The position numbers were made by a program, and so were the translations under genes. From NCBI RefSeq assembly GCF_001661345.1, contig NW_017962913.1:2492694-2556693 (forward strand): a stretch of DNA of 64,000 bases. The letters run 5' to 3'. The DNA comes from Ascoidea rubescens DSM 1968 (taxonomy: Eukaryota; Ascomycota; Saccharomycetes; Ascoideales; Ascoideaceae). Position 1 is the stretch's first letter. Each line of letters opens with the position of its first letter. Shown piece by piece: positions 20,101 through 29,586 of this stretch. The notes beneath the pieces were generated by a model. That model saw nothing but the letters and a program-made list of their open reading frames with translations. It was not told the DNA's origin and searched no databases.

Positions 20101-22722
20101 TTGCAGACCAATCCTGTTAGAGCTGATTTAATTGTTTCATCTATTCGTTCTTCTCAATCACCTCAATTCCAAAACAAACTTTTGCTTGTTATTGCTTCAT
20201 TAGCTAGAATCAACCCCGAGTTGATTTTGCATTCTGTGATGCCTATTTTCACATTTATGGGTTCACATACAATCAGGCAAGATGATGAGTTTTCAAACAA
20301 CGTTATTGAAAAAACTATATTATACGTTGTTCCAGCCCTAGCTTCAAATGCTCAAAATGGAAAAGTAGAAGAGATTGAGTTTTTGTTAACAAGTTTTGTC
20401 AGCGCATTTAATCATATTCCAAGACATAGAAGAGTAAAACTTTTTTCAGCTTTAGCTAACACCTTATGTCCCAAACACTCGATTCATATTATTTTATTTT
20501 TGGTTGGTTGTCAATTTTCTGATTCATTAATTGAACATAAAATGGGTGAGTGTAGATCCTTGGTTGAATTCTCATCGTCGTTTTTAAAAAGATTTACTCC
20601 AAATGATCAATTGACCTCTATCAAATATTATCTTGAATTATGGAACGAGTTAAATCTTATCAAAGAGATCAATAGAAACAGAGAAGAAAATAACATTTCT
20701 GAGATTGATGAATCCTCGCTTAAAATTTTTGGTAGATCTATTTTTGGACCCAGTTTTGTTTATAAAAAAGTTTTGGATATCAGTCTATTGCAAAATAATC
20801 TTATTAAATATATTGACGGCAGTTTATTCAATTCATTGGATTATGCTGCTAATAGTCATACTTCTTTCATCAAATTGGGTGTTGCAAAATTATTTTTAAC
20901 TTCAAAACCTTCCGATGAGATTTTCAAAACATTACTTACTAGTTTTAAAAATCTTATTCAAGACATAATGCTTGCAGTAAACCATTCCAGTTTTGATTCT
21001 ATTAATGAAAAGGAAAATAATCCATTATTGGATTTGTTAAACAATATTTTAAGTTTATTACCATTACCGATGTTTGTTGACGCTATAATCGAACTCATTC
21101 AACCACTTAGTAAAGAACTATCGGACAATAAATTATTGAGTATTTCTTCTCAAGTTATTAGACTAACAGCAACACAATTTGATTTGGAATCAATAGGTAG
21201 TGAAAGTAACATTAATTGTGCAAATCTTTTTATTGAAAAACTTATCAATGTGTTAGATATTCAAACAAATATAGAGTTAAAACAAAGTTCATTGGATACT
21301 TTCAGTTCGCTAGTCAAAAGATTTGGCACTAAAATCAATGAGAAGTTTTTAATTAGAGGTTTAAATTTTATTACAGGAAGTTCATTAATTGATTATATTT
21401 CTAGCCCCGAGATTATTATTTCCTCTAATAATTTGATATCAAATATAATTACTGTTGTTGGTGTGAAGTCTGTCAGTTTTCTACCAAAAATTTTGAAATC
21501 ATCTTTTGAAATATTTGACAGTTCAAAATCTAAAATTAATAAAAATAAACAAGATTTTGAGGAGCCCGAAGATTCTATGACAGATTTGTTGCAAACATCA
21601 ATCATATTGTTATACTCCGGTATAATTCAAAAAATGCCAATTTTCATGCAAACAAACATTAGCAATGTTTTTATGATAATATTTAATTCCAATAACATCA
21701 ATGAAAGTACTAGATTATTGGTTTTGAATTCAATTATTGAAAATATGGAAAAACATGTTGTTTTAAAAAGTCTTTGTTCATTATGGCCCGAGGTTTCTAA
21801 ATCAGAAGTTTTTATTTCGGTTGGCTTGTTTTTGAATATTATTGGAAAAGTTGTTAATGATCTTGATAGAAAAACTGCTAATTTGAATGCTAGCATGTTT
21901 TTCAAATTTTTATTACTTGTTCTTGAATATAGAGTTACAAGTAAGTTTGATATTAATACTATTTATAGAATTGAATCATTGTGTTTTGACTGTGGAAATT
22001 CATATGCTTTGAAAACAGACGAAAGAATATTCAGACCATTGTTTTCATCAATAACTAGATGGGCATTTAATGGAGAGGCAGTCACCAATAAACAAATTAA
22101 AGAGGATCAAAGAATAACTTCATTTTTTAGATTTTTTAACAAATTTCAAGAAAATCTTAAATCTGTTGTTACAGCCTATTACTCTTATATTTTTGAATCT
22201 GTTATAAAATTATTAGAAAGATTTAAAAATGGTGATATAAATGACGTCTCTCTAAAACGATTAGTTTTTATGTCGTTGCTGATTTCTTTTAAATATGATT
22301 TAGTTGAAAAAGAGCAATCTGGATATTGGCAGGCGGAATCAAGATTTGATTCGGTTTCAAAAGGATTGACCGATCAATTATCTAATATTGATGATGGTAT
22401 TGGAAAACACTTAGTTAAAAGTATTGTTACATTATCATACAAATGTAATAGTGATGAACATAATAAAAAAATGTGTGTTTTGTTGATTTCTCATATGAAA
22501 TATGGTTGCAAATCAAAAGAAAAGCTTTGGGCAGCAAAAGTTTTGAAAGAGTTATATCAAAAAGTTGGATCAGAATGGGAAAATTTGTTACCACAATTGG
22601 TTCCAACTATTGCAGAATTATTGGAAGATGACGACGAGGAAGTTGAAATGGAAGTTAGAAGTGGTTTAGTGAAAGTTATTGAAAAAGTTCTTGGAGAACC
22701 GTTAAGCAAGTATCTTGACTGA
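17173..22722 (+). CDS. UTP10: U3 snoRNP / SSU processome protein UTP10 (HEATR1)
   Basis: A 1849-residue HEAT-repeat protein, close to the 1769 of S. cerevisiae. It belongs to the t-UTP/UTP-A subcomplex that starts 35S pre-rRNA transcription and 18S processing in the nucleolus. The N-terminus MSSLAAQLSSIAAVNSSVAL, with DRKKRSKIHSVSLIYDPK and AATQDFESIY next, is diagnostic, and sets the start at 17173 although the frame is open for 49 more codons upstream through the promoter. The body is Leu/Ile/Asn-rich helical pairs. The C-terminus has the BP28CT region and closes with a HEAT repeat (LVPTIAELLEDDDEEVEMEV). An acidic loop (EVEEEETEDNKSE) is near residue ~478. Confidence 0.95.
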   Translation: MSSLAAQLSSIAAVNSSVALDRKKRSKIHSVSLIYDPKVAATQDFESIYAVAYESLLDLETLDKRFSKFKLSLFAESSISIDRNVQTAEALSNLNNGIDLFLNILFSSNQFPNNKDTLNCLEWLIRRFNINIHKSNVESLLINILPYYQNPIFPRIVSLAHVSNLPPLFNWLAPFKKQSAQKMSLVAILKAFQDFDFLKLYISYLTAKIKKNLQYKQELIFFIKIVLSLLSINSKNQDYLTQITPIILQFSSLLLNSSNLDNQITAHTILPVLSATSPLASEVIDAVVETILSSTYKFPIKTSIVSIVKIYQSINIDLLEPFPLKNLKLLIKFFKSNEEYIDLIFNQCENSSNKFFSSYLRSIIINQNSVITSNNHHINKIINQILHFSNFTKSEKRLILIDAVKIADANKTIENSNLITIFENFINIDKELVNSILTENNLDFSKLEISLQTTLIHKTNKKGTATTGLVSEMMEVEEEETEDNKSETQKFISTLQSNKTDTSSFLYTDKTTINEFSKLLPLFSDSISLKLTQKFFTVVFEQKSSLITFLTRVSVSQGCMLKIRLLSLKNLKNELSKLNDVSLILFLPITLALLLDPIQFVRSIAGDLLKIINNSDLGKEPYLLNQLYDSSNSTDVNLLNKEDSKNLLEKLIQNLSGFIIDNHQLFGYFSSQLFNTRKFGKLYLAFFANQILLIKLPYIKIQLLLLFLNFHNNLKISKSLRIGQSSEIFKEILNNYPSLRDFWKNFCDSSKFDFKIFEKAIVDIIGFKEKASTGINFIKSSLLSNHEQLSNYVSNKVVLIWNSLKFDVQLNLFNTILDHYADTENNDVSYDPLLTLQSLDIQNVDFFTNVFKDLQIFKKTATLDNARESFSINGSSAFIAKRRRRSSNLTKQVMKRTSVTKVAELYLKKLTAILEIYERKAKLYIPTSDLLTILFNLLSDLDTLGSDGNLPVLYAQETLANCILLTVGNIKDNSISLQTNPVRADLIVSSIRSSQSPQFQNKLLLVIASLARINPELILHSVMPIFTFMGSHTIRQDDEFSNNVIEKTILYVVPALASNAQNGKVEEIEFLLTSFVSAFNHIPRHRRVKLFSALANTLCPKHSIHIILFLVGCQFSDSLIEHKMGECRSLVEFSSSFLKRFTPNDQLTSIKYYLELWNELNLIKEINRNREENNISEIDESSLKIFGRSIFGPSFVYKKVLDISLLQNNLIKYIDGSLFNSLDYAANSHTSFIKLGVAKLFLTSKPSDEIFKTLLTSFKNLIQDIMLAVNHSSFDSINEKENNPLLDLLNNILSLLPLPMFVDAIIELIQPLSKELSDNKLLSISSQVIRLTATQFDLESIGSESNINCANLFIEKLINVLDIQTNIELKQSSLDTFSSLVKRFGTKINEKFLIRGLNFITGSSLIDYISSPEIIISSNNLISNIITVVGVKSVSFLPKILKSSFEIFDSSKSKINKNKQDFEEPEDSMTDLLQTSIILLYSGIIQKMPIFMQTNISNVFMIIFNSNNINESTRLLVLNSIIENMEKHVVLKSLCSLWPEVSKSEVFISVGLFLNIIGKVVNDLDRKTANLNASMFFKFLLLVLEYRVTSKFDINTIYRIESLCFDCGNSYALKTDERIFRPLFSSITRWAFNGEAVTNKQIKEDQRITSFFRFFNKFQENLKSVVTAYYSYIFESVIKLLERFKNGDINDVSLKRLVFMSLLISFKYDLVEKEQSGYWQAESRFDSVSKGLTDQLSNIDDGIGKHLVKSIVTLSYKCNSDEHNKKMCVLLISHMKYGCKSKEKLWAAKVLKELYQKVGSEWENLLPQLVPTIAELLEDDDEEVEMEVRSGLVKVIEKVLGEPLSKYLD

Positions 22723-23873
22723 TTAGGTTTACTGGTATAGTGATTTTTTAATGATCTTTTAATTTTAGATTTAAAAATAAATATAAACATAAATGTGAAT
22801 TAAAAAGAACATTTTAAGACAATGATTTTGCATAAAAATTAATTGTTCTGAGATTGTTGTATTATAATAATCTTTTTTTTTTCAACAACTTTAATGATAT
22901 TCAAATTTGTGATATCATTATCTGCAAAGGTTTTATCTTCAAAACATTCAACCAAACAATTATTACGAGAACTATACCATTATACTAGATTTGCTTTTAT
23001 TTTTTTGTCCTAGAATAGATTACCAAATGCAGTATCAATAAATAATGGTTTTTCTGGCTAGATAATTGAAGAAGATAAAAACTATTTTCATTTCAAAATT
23101 ATTTTTAGAACCATTTTGTTTTAGAATAATAAAAGACTAAAAATAAAAAAAATAATCAAATCCAATTAAATTCTTTGATATTTTAAAAGATAAGAATCCT
23201 AATAGCCACCAAACCAACTTGATAGAATTATTTGAAAAATATTTTTTTTTTCTCAAACAATTTTATTATGCCATAACCCAAACAAAGCCAATATATTGAG
23301 CTGAAATAGTTTATAACATCTGTGGTGATTCAGCTTTTCGGTTTCTGCTATTGCCATATGGAATATATTTTATCATTTGTCAAGAAATTTGTGTCAATTA
23401 ATCCTTTCAGAGAGAGTCGGTGATTGCTTTATTCCCCAGACCTTAGTCAGCAAGTATTAACATTATCTAAAATATGTTAAAATATCTAAAAAAACAACCG
23501 TAGGTTAAAGAATTCAATTTAATTTATTTAGAACAAAACCTTTAAATTTTTATAATAGAATAATTTTGCTCTAAATCTCAAACAGGTAAAAGAAAAATCT
23601 GATCAGGAAAAAACAAATACCGAATTCTCTTGTTTGAAAACAAGAGATCCCAAGCAAATCCGAACACGATTTCGATATAATTCGAATCTACGTAATTGCT
23701 TTATATACACTCTGAACGTATGCAAGTCAGTGCGTCATTATGTGTATTGACATATTTTGCAAAAGGTATCCAGTTTGTTGGCTGCACTATATTTACAAGT
23801 ATTTCATAAGTAAATGTTGTCTCAAAAAAGCTATTTAGAAAGAAATATAAATTTCTCTTGATATTATTTGAAA
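22723..23873. other. Convergent spacer UTP10/TIM50 with two hairpins
   Basis: 1.15 kb between two 3' ends. No coding potential seen. Two inverted repeats stand out: AGCTGAA 23299-23305 with TTCAGCT 23329-23335 (23-base loop), and 23627-23646, where CTCTTGTTT and AAACAAGAG are perfect complements around GA. The region from about 23290 to 23740 is less A/T-skewed than its flanks. It could hold a small structured RNA, but no C/D or H/ACA box set or tRNA box is clear. Confidence 0.5.
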
Positions 23874-25403
23874 TCATTGCACTGGTTGAGCTTGTTGAAC
23901 TTTTTGCATTTTTTCTATTTGAGCCTTTGCTATATCTTCTTGGTTTGGCATACCTTCTGTTAAGAGTTTATTGATGGAAAATTTTTGATCTGAAAGCATT
24001 TGTTTTTCCATTTGTTTTTGTTTTTCTAACATTTCTTGACCTTTTTCTTCCAAGAATTTTAAATAACTTTTATATTGTCTTTGACCTTCTTCACGAATTA
24101 AATCAATGTACATTTTGGGTTCATCGTCTTGTTTAATCCCGTTGCTGCTAACGTTTGCAGTGCTACCTAAAGGTTGTAATCCCAATAATTTAAATGCCCA
24201 ATTTCCTTTATGGTTTTTCTTTTTCAATTCATATTCTTTTTTAAACTCTTCTCTTAATTTCATTTCTCTTTGATGGAATTCTTCGGGAATTTTGAATTTA
24301 TCTTCAAAAGTTCTTATAATTGGTCTAATATCTTTAATATTTGGTTGAGCTGCTATATATTCTAAAATTGGAATCAATCTAATTAATTTATCATCGGGTT
24401 TACCATCCCAAGGTTTCATTCCAATTGCATTATCTGGTTGTAATTCGAAACAGTTTGGATCAGTATCAACAATAATAATTTTACCTAAATCTCTATTCAT
24501 TAGTGACAAATCTTTTATTATCTTTCCGTCAACATATCTTGCTGCCTCTCTGTGCAATGCATATGATATGTGTAATTTGTTTGGATCCAATCTTTCAATT
24601 GTTCTTTCATTATACATGAAAGAATTGGATGAAAATATAACAATTTCGTAATATAATGACAAGTATGATAAAAAGTAGTCTAAACCTGGTCTCTTTGCTG
24701 TTCTCCAGCCACCATCTTTAGTCCATTCTGAATGAACTAATAAATTTTCTAATCCTATGACTAGTGTCAATGGTCTCTTATATGGTTCTGGTGGAGAAGG
24801 AGGTAACAATTCTTCAAATGCTGGTTCGGAGAAATAAGAAAAAATGGATTGGAATCTTTTTTTGAATCTTTCATACATTAACCCTGGAGTATAACCATTG
24901 TCGACATACGATTCTCCTGGTAATGTGATTTTTTCTTCTTCACCTTCGTCCCAGTTTCTGGCTAAATATGCTGTGCCTAATATAGTTGCCCCGACAAATG
25001 AGAAAAATGATAAATTACCCCATCTATCTCTTTTACGATCTAGGGAACTAACTCTTTTTCTTCTTTCTCTTTTATCGTTATCGCTATCATTTTCATTTTC
25101 CTTTTCATTTTCCTTTTCTTGCCTTTCAGCCTCTTCTATTTGTTTTTGTCTTTCGCTTTCCTTATGATGTTTTTCAATCTCATCGACTTCGAAACCAGCT
25201 TTAGCCAATATGTCGTCACTCAAAATAGAGCTTGGTTCATCTTTCTCGGTTTTTTTGCTTGATAAATAACGATTTGGGTTATAATTGATATTAATTTTTC
25301 TATCAAACAATCTTATCGAATTCAAAGTATTTCTCAAGTAGTATGATTGATGAAATTGGAATCTTCTAGAACCAATAATTGCTGATCTTGACAAAAAACT
25401 CAT
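23874..25403 (-). CDS. TIM50: TIM23 translocase subunit TIM50
   Basis: A 509-residue inner-membrane receptor of the TIM23 presequence translocase. Residues 1-45 are a basic presequence (MSFLSRSAIIGSRRFQFHQS). An acidic/Lys-rich linker is followed by one membrane segment (~131-147, SFVGATILGTAYLA) and an intermembrane-space FCP1/NIF-type domain (~208-355). Diagnostic pieces are PLTLVIGLENLLVHSEW, WRTAKRPGLDYFLSYLSLYY, LNRDLGKIIIVDTDP-type LMNRDLGKIIIVDTDPN, and GMKPWDGKPDDKLIRLIP. The phosphatase DxDxT is absent (VIGLEN), as in Tim50 generally, so it binds but does not hydrolyse. I start at ATG 25403 because the five codons above it open with TTG. C-terminal coiled coil ~400-505. Confidence 0.95.
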   Translation of the reverse strand: MSFLSRSAIIGSRRFQFHQSYYLRNTLNSIRLFDRKININYNPNRYLSSKKTEKDEPSSILSDDILAKAGFEVDEIEKHHKESERQKQIEEAERQEKENEKENENDSDNDKRERRKRVSSLDRKRDRWGNLSFFSFVGATILGTAYLARNWDEGEEEKITLPGESYVDNGYTPGLMYERFKKRFQSIFSYFSEPAFEELLPPSPPEPYKRPLTLVIGLENLLVHSEWTKDGGWRTAKRPGLDYFLSYLSLYYEIVIFSSNSFMYNERTIERLDPNKLHISYALHREAARYVDGKIIKDLSLMNRDLGKIIIVDTDPNCFELQPDNAIGMKPWDGKPDDKLIRLIPILEYIAAQPNIKDIRPIIRTFEDKFKIPEEFHQREMKLREEFKKEYELKKKNHKGNWAFKLLGLQPLGSTANVSSNGIKQDDEPKMYIDLIREEGQRQYKSYLKFLEEKGQEMLEKQKQMEKQMLSDQKFSINKLLTEGMPNQEDIAKAQIEKMQKVQQAQPVQ

Positions 25404-25848
25404 ATTGAAAACGCGCAAAAACTTGTAAACGTAGATGATCCAACTACTTGCAATTAAAACACGTAGTAATGCAAAAAAACTAGTCCAACCAACAGCACTT
25501 TCTGGCTTTTAATCAGCAATCAGACTATCTTCTATGAAAATTTTTCTCTCAATTCTTGGTGGGTGCGAAAAAAGAAACCCTGGGTCCTGCGGAGGGTAAG
25601 CAACCACCGCTGTGGATTCAAAGCGACGTATTCGAAGCTTCAAATCAATGGCAATTTGGTGGCAATTCAATACACTACATTTGATTTAAGAGAAGCTACC
25701 CAATCCTTTTGATTAACACTAAACTAAACAAAACTAACGCAAACAAAAATAAAACTATAAAATAAGAAAGATAAAAAAGTTAAGAGTTAAGAGTTAAATG
25801 AGTTAAAAAAGTTAAAAAGTTAAAAAGTTATTGGTGGCCAATAGTTGC
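25404..25848. other. TIM50 promoter and 3' flank of the small wall-protein gene
   Basis: About 25550-25640 is locally G/C-rich (CCTGGGTCCTGCGGAGGG). A near-miss of the E-box (ACACGTAG) lies at about 25459. At 25783-25827 GTTAA-based units (AGTTAAGAGTTAAGAGTTAA, AAAGTTAA) repeat several times just beyond the end of the wall-protein gene. No gene seen. Confidence 0.5.
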
Positions 25849-26073
25849 TTACAATAAAAGAGCAATACCAACACCAACAACACCAGCAGCGAGTGGAAAG
25901 CTGCCTTTTGCAACATTGTTTTCATAAATAGGTGGAACAACCGAAACACTATCATTTTGAGAATCAAAACCGCCAATTCCACTACCATCAGTATGTGGGC
26001 CTGTTTCATTAGAAGTATAGGAAAAAACACCTGTGGCAGCACTAGCGACGAGGACAACGTTTGAGAAGAACAT
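25849..26073 (-). CDS. Very small secreted, GPI-type cell wall protein
   Basis: Only 74 residues, but it has both end signals of a GPI protein. Residues 1-18 are a signal peptide (MFFSNVVLVASAATGVFS). The middle is short and Ser/Gly/Asp-rich with one N-glycosylation sequon (NET). The C-terminus (GSFPLAAGVVGVGIALLL) is an uninterrupted hydrophobic tail ending at the stop, much like the tails of CCW12-type wall proteins, with small residues just before it as possible omega site. It has its own 800-bp upstream spacer. I cannot name a family. Frame overlap from 25812-26057 is a shadow. Confidence 0.6.
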   Translation of the reverse strand: MFFSNVVLVASAATGVFSYTSNETGPHTDGSGIGGFDSQNDSVSVVPPIYENNVAKGSFPLAAGVVGVGIALLL

Positions 26074-26880
26074 TTTGAATTAATTATTAGTTGGCACTAT
26101 AAGAGTAAATGAAAAACCAGAGCGAATGATGTAAATTGAAACTGTGTGTGTTCTGGGAATTCTTCTAATTAGAAATTTTCAATGGGCATTGCTGTTTATA
26201 TATTAAAACAAAAATGAAAAAATTGATTTCAAATACTTCAAGCTTTATTGCTATTTTTTTCCATTTTGTTCCTCAACCTTTGTTATTTCCTTATTGCCTT
26301 CTTCAAAAGAAAATAACTGGAATAAAAGTGTATTTTGTCTGGTGTGTCATTTGCTTTTTAGAGAGCAAAAGAACAAAAAGATAAAAGCAAAGAACCAAAA
26401 TAGTAGACCATTCTAGAATATATTGTCTAACACTCTTTTCTGCTCAGTATTGATCTCATAGGGAAATTGTGCAGTGCTTCTCATATCGCTTCTTATGAGT
26501 CTTGTTCCCAAAGGGCTTGGATCAAACCCTTTAATAATTGAAAAGAAATATAAATTCAATTTTTATGCTTTTGGAAATGTTGATTTTTTTTGTTTCTCTG
26601 TTTCTTGATTGCTGCGCTACTTTTACTCGAAAATTATGTATTAAAAGAAAAATTGTACAAAAAAATAGCTGTGCCAGAATAAAATTAAACAAACCACCAC
26701 TAAAAAAAAAGATCAAAAGAAAAAGTTAAAAATTTCAGGCAATTTTAATGAAATGAATGAAGTAAACTAACAATAAAACAAAGAAAAATACAAGAACAAT
26801 AAACTGTGTTAAATAAAAAAAATTGGCAAAAAAAAACGAATGACAAAAAAATTCACAAAATAAAAGCACAAAACCATCGC
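26074..26880. promoter_or_regulatory. Promoter of the small wall-protein gene and GYP7 3' flank
   Basis: AT-rich spacer. AAAGGG at 26507-26512 and CCCTTT at 26528-26533 lie close together as a 6-bp inverted repeat near GGATCAAACCC, which looks like part of a tRNA B box but has no A box partner. TTCTAGAA (about 26412) resembles a heat-shock element half. Otherwise A-rich runs only. Confidence 0.4.
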
Positions 26881-29586
26881 TCAACCGCCTCCCATTCCTG
26901 GCTCTCTTTCAACTTCTTTCTGCACCACAATTTCTTTACTTAGTAATGCTCTTAAACTTTCAGAGATTTTATAATTTTTATTTTTTTTATCACTTGTAGA
27001 CTCATTAGGTTTCTTTTGTTCTGAAGGTTTAAATGTTTTAGTTTTACTAATTCTATTGGCATTGATTCTGTTGATTCTTGGATTGATATTATTGCTAGTA
27101 GAGGCATTATTGATGTCATTTTCAAGTTCAGTTTCAGTTTCTACTTCGGTTTCAACCTCACTTTCATTTGGAACTTTATACATTTTAGCCCTTTCTTTCA
27201 TATCATTTTCTCTATCAATGATTTCTATCATTCTTCTAAATCTCAAAAATAGTAACTCTGAGCGGATTAATAAATCATTAATATCCATTGTCAATGCTAA
27301 ATCATTAATGTATCTTAATACTTCATCAAATTGTCTTAAGTGTCTTTTAATTATCACTTCATGTTTCGATAAAATTGATAAAGCAAAAAATAAATGAAAC
27401 TCTGAAGTATAGTAATCGGTCCAAAAGATTTCCCATAATCTTAAAGTATCATTAAATTCAAATTCTCTTTTAAACCAAACCAATAGCATTCTAAAAAAAA
27501 AGAATAGTTGATTTGAATCACATTTTTCCAAATGTAAATACAACTCGGGCAACATAAATTGAACTAACTCAGTTAAAACCAACATTTGGTTTTTCATACC
27601 TGACTGGTCCCTAACAAAATTTCTCTCCATTCTCTCCATAAATTTTGCAAAACACCAAAATGATAATGCATTATCTTGAAAGATGTAGTAAAGCGGAGAT
27701 AATAAATCTGTCATACCTTGGACATAACCCAAGTTCTGATTGTATTCATTGTAAGTGATTAAAATTTCTCTTAGGTTTTTTAAATGTTCATTTTTAATAT
27801 TAGAAATATTATGTTCTTCGTCATCGTTATCGTTATGATCATTGTCGTTATCGTTATCGTTATCGTTATTTTCATCTTTATTATGACTTTGATTTTGTTT
27901 ATCTTTTTGAGTTGATGATTTTTTTGGGTTTTTATAAAGTGACAAATCACGATCAGTTCTGTTTATATCCTTTTCAATTCTAAATTTTTGATCTACCCAA
28001 TACTCATCTTTTTGTTTTTCTTCTATATCAATTTTCCATAAATTTAGATAATGCTGATAGTCAGATCTTAAAGATTTAATAATTTGATTTCTTTCAAAAG
28101 TTGAAGAATCCCAGGGAACTACATCTAGTAAGAATAACCAAGCTTGGGATCTGATTGTTTCATTTAAACCACCATGGAAGATTCTTTCTTTGACTTCATT
28201 AACGGTTAAAATTAGATTACCATTACTATCGAAAAATGAGCTCCATTCAACTGGGGAAATTTCTTTTCTTCTATGAATCTTTGAGATTTCTTGAATAGAT
28301 AAGTTTGAGAAATTTCCACCCAATTCTTTGTTTAATAAGTTTTGATAATTTTTATCAAGAATTAAATCAATTTTATTTTTTTCGGCTTGTTCAGAAATAG
28401 CCAAAGCCCATTTAGCTAAATAAACCCTTGCAGTATCAAAATCGTTATTAATTTTAACAACTTCAGGTTTGTTTAATAGAGCTTTAACTTTGGGGTTTTC
28501 TTCTACTAATTCGTCGACTTTTGATTTTGCCAACATTGATACTCTAGCTAAAGATTCTAAAATTGTCCATTTAGCGCTTGTAACTATTTTATTGACACTA
28601 ATATTTTGTAAAGTGTGTCTAATTTTTTCGATTGATTCATTAATATTGTTATTGTTTGCCCCTTGGTTATTTGGATCATTTTTGTTTATTGATTTGTAAT
28701 CTGTTGTTACTAACTTTGTATAATTCAAGTCATCAGAATTTGGGTTAATTAAGAAAAAGGATGAATCTAGAGATGATCTTTCAACTAGAATATACTTTTT
28801 TAAGATAGTGAAGAATTGGTCGCCACCCCAAAATAATTGACCTTCATTATTTGAAGAAAACGGATTAAAGTCTTTATTTTTAAATTTTTGTTCCTTTTGA
28901 GTAGAGATTGATTCATCATCATGGAAGAATAAAATTGGGAAAGTATCAAATTGAGACCTTGAATTGATTATTATTGAACCCCACCACCAACCTAATGATG
29001 GAACTCTTGCCTGAATCGAAAAAATATTTGATAATGGAGTTTGGAATGAGTAAGCACCCATAGATTGCAAAATTGAGCTATTTATGAAGAAAACTTTCTT
29101 TTTATTGGTGTTGAAAGAATTAGGGAAATTGTGGTTATCATGGTTGTTGCTATTATAGTTTGATTTATACTGATTTAAATTGATATATAAATCACAAGAT
29201 TCAAAGATAGCTCGATCATTTGAATTTGATAAAGTTGATTCAGGAAACCAGGTTAATAATATTTCATTATTAATAGAAGTGGGATATACTTTGATTAATG
29301 ATAAAAACCCAGAAATGTTGTCGCTTTTATTTTTGGTTAGATGGATATATACTTTTGATTTTGTCCATAATAATTTGGCTTTACCTGGGGGATAGGTTGA
29401 AATTTTTTTTTTTCTTAGTGAGTTATAGGGAGATGAATTATTCAAATTGATATTAAGATTGTCATTGGAATTATCATTGGACTTGGTTAACGATAAGGGA
29501 TTGGTAACTGCGTCTGATAGGCTTCCGCCATTTGACAGATTAGGAGATTTCTCCTGTGATTGTAAAGTGTTTTTGTGGGTACCCAT
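26881..29586 (-). CDS. GYP7: Rab GTPase-activating protein GYP7 (TBC domain)
   Basis: A 901-residue TBC protein. Yeast Gyp7 switches off the vacuolar Rab Ypt7. An N-terminal PH-like region (~85-260, AKLLWTKSKVYIHLTKNKSD) precedes the TBC domain (~469-780). Catalytic fingers are present: the Arg finger IEKDINRTDRDL (IxxDxxR, R~543) and the Gln finger YVQGM (~621). RIFHGGLNETIRSQAWLFLL opens the domain and YNEYNQNLGYVQGMTDLLSP is diagnostic. An Asp-Asn repeat (NDNDNDNDND) inserts between the fingers. The C-terminal tail is Glu/Asn/Lys-rich. ATG at 29586 (MGTHKNTL) is the first true ATG; frame above it opens only at GTG. Confidence 0.93.
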   Translation of the reverse strand: MGTHKNTLQSQEKSPNLSNGGSLSDAVTNPLSLTKSNDNSNDNLNINLNNSSPYNSLRKKKISTYPPGKAKLLWTKSKVYIHLTKNKSDNISGFLSLIKVYPTSINNEILLTWFPESTLSNSNDRAIFESCDLYINLNQYKSNYNSNNHDNHNFPNSFNTNKKKVFFINSSILQSMGAYSFQTPLSNIFSIQARVPSLGWWWGSIIINSRSQFDTFPILFFHDDESISTQKEQKFKNKDFNPFSSNNEGQLFWGGDQFFTILKKYILVERSSLDSSFFLINPNSDDLNYTKLVTTDYKSINKNDPNNQGANNNNINESIEKIRHTLQNISVNKIVTSAKWTILESLARVSMLAKSKVDELVEENPKVKALLNKPEVVKINNDFDTARVYLAKWALAISEQAEKNKIDLILDKNYQNLLNKELGGNFSNLSIQEISKIHRRKEISPVEWSSFFDSNGNLILTVNEVKERIFHGGLNETIRSQAWLFLLDVVPWDSSTFERNQIIKSLRSDYQHYLNLWKIDIEEKQKDEYWVDQKFRIEKDINRTDRDLSLYKNPKKSSTQKDKQNQSHNKDENNDNDNDNDNDHNDNDDEEHNISNIKNEHLKNLREILITYNEYNQNLGYVQGMTDLLSPLYYIFQDNALSFWCFAKFMERMERNFVRDQSGMKNQMLVLTELVQFMLPELYLHLEKCDSNQLFFFFRMLLVWFKREFEFNDTLRLWEIFWTDYYTSEFHLFFALSILSKHEVIIKRHLRQFDEVLRYINDLALTMDINDLLIRSELLFLRFRRMIEIIDRENDMKERAKMYKVPNESEVETEVETETELENDINNASTSNNINPRINRINANRISKTKTFKPSEQKKPNESTSDKKNKNYKISESLRALLSKEIVVQKEVEREPGMGGG

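Noticed and set aside
17173-22722. Evidence for CUG-to-Ser decoding
   Set aside because: The few in-frame CTG codons (e.g. in hydrophobic helices of UTP10) fit Leu slightly better, but too few fall at conserved positions to decide.
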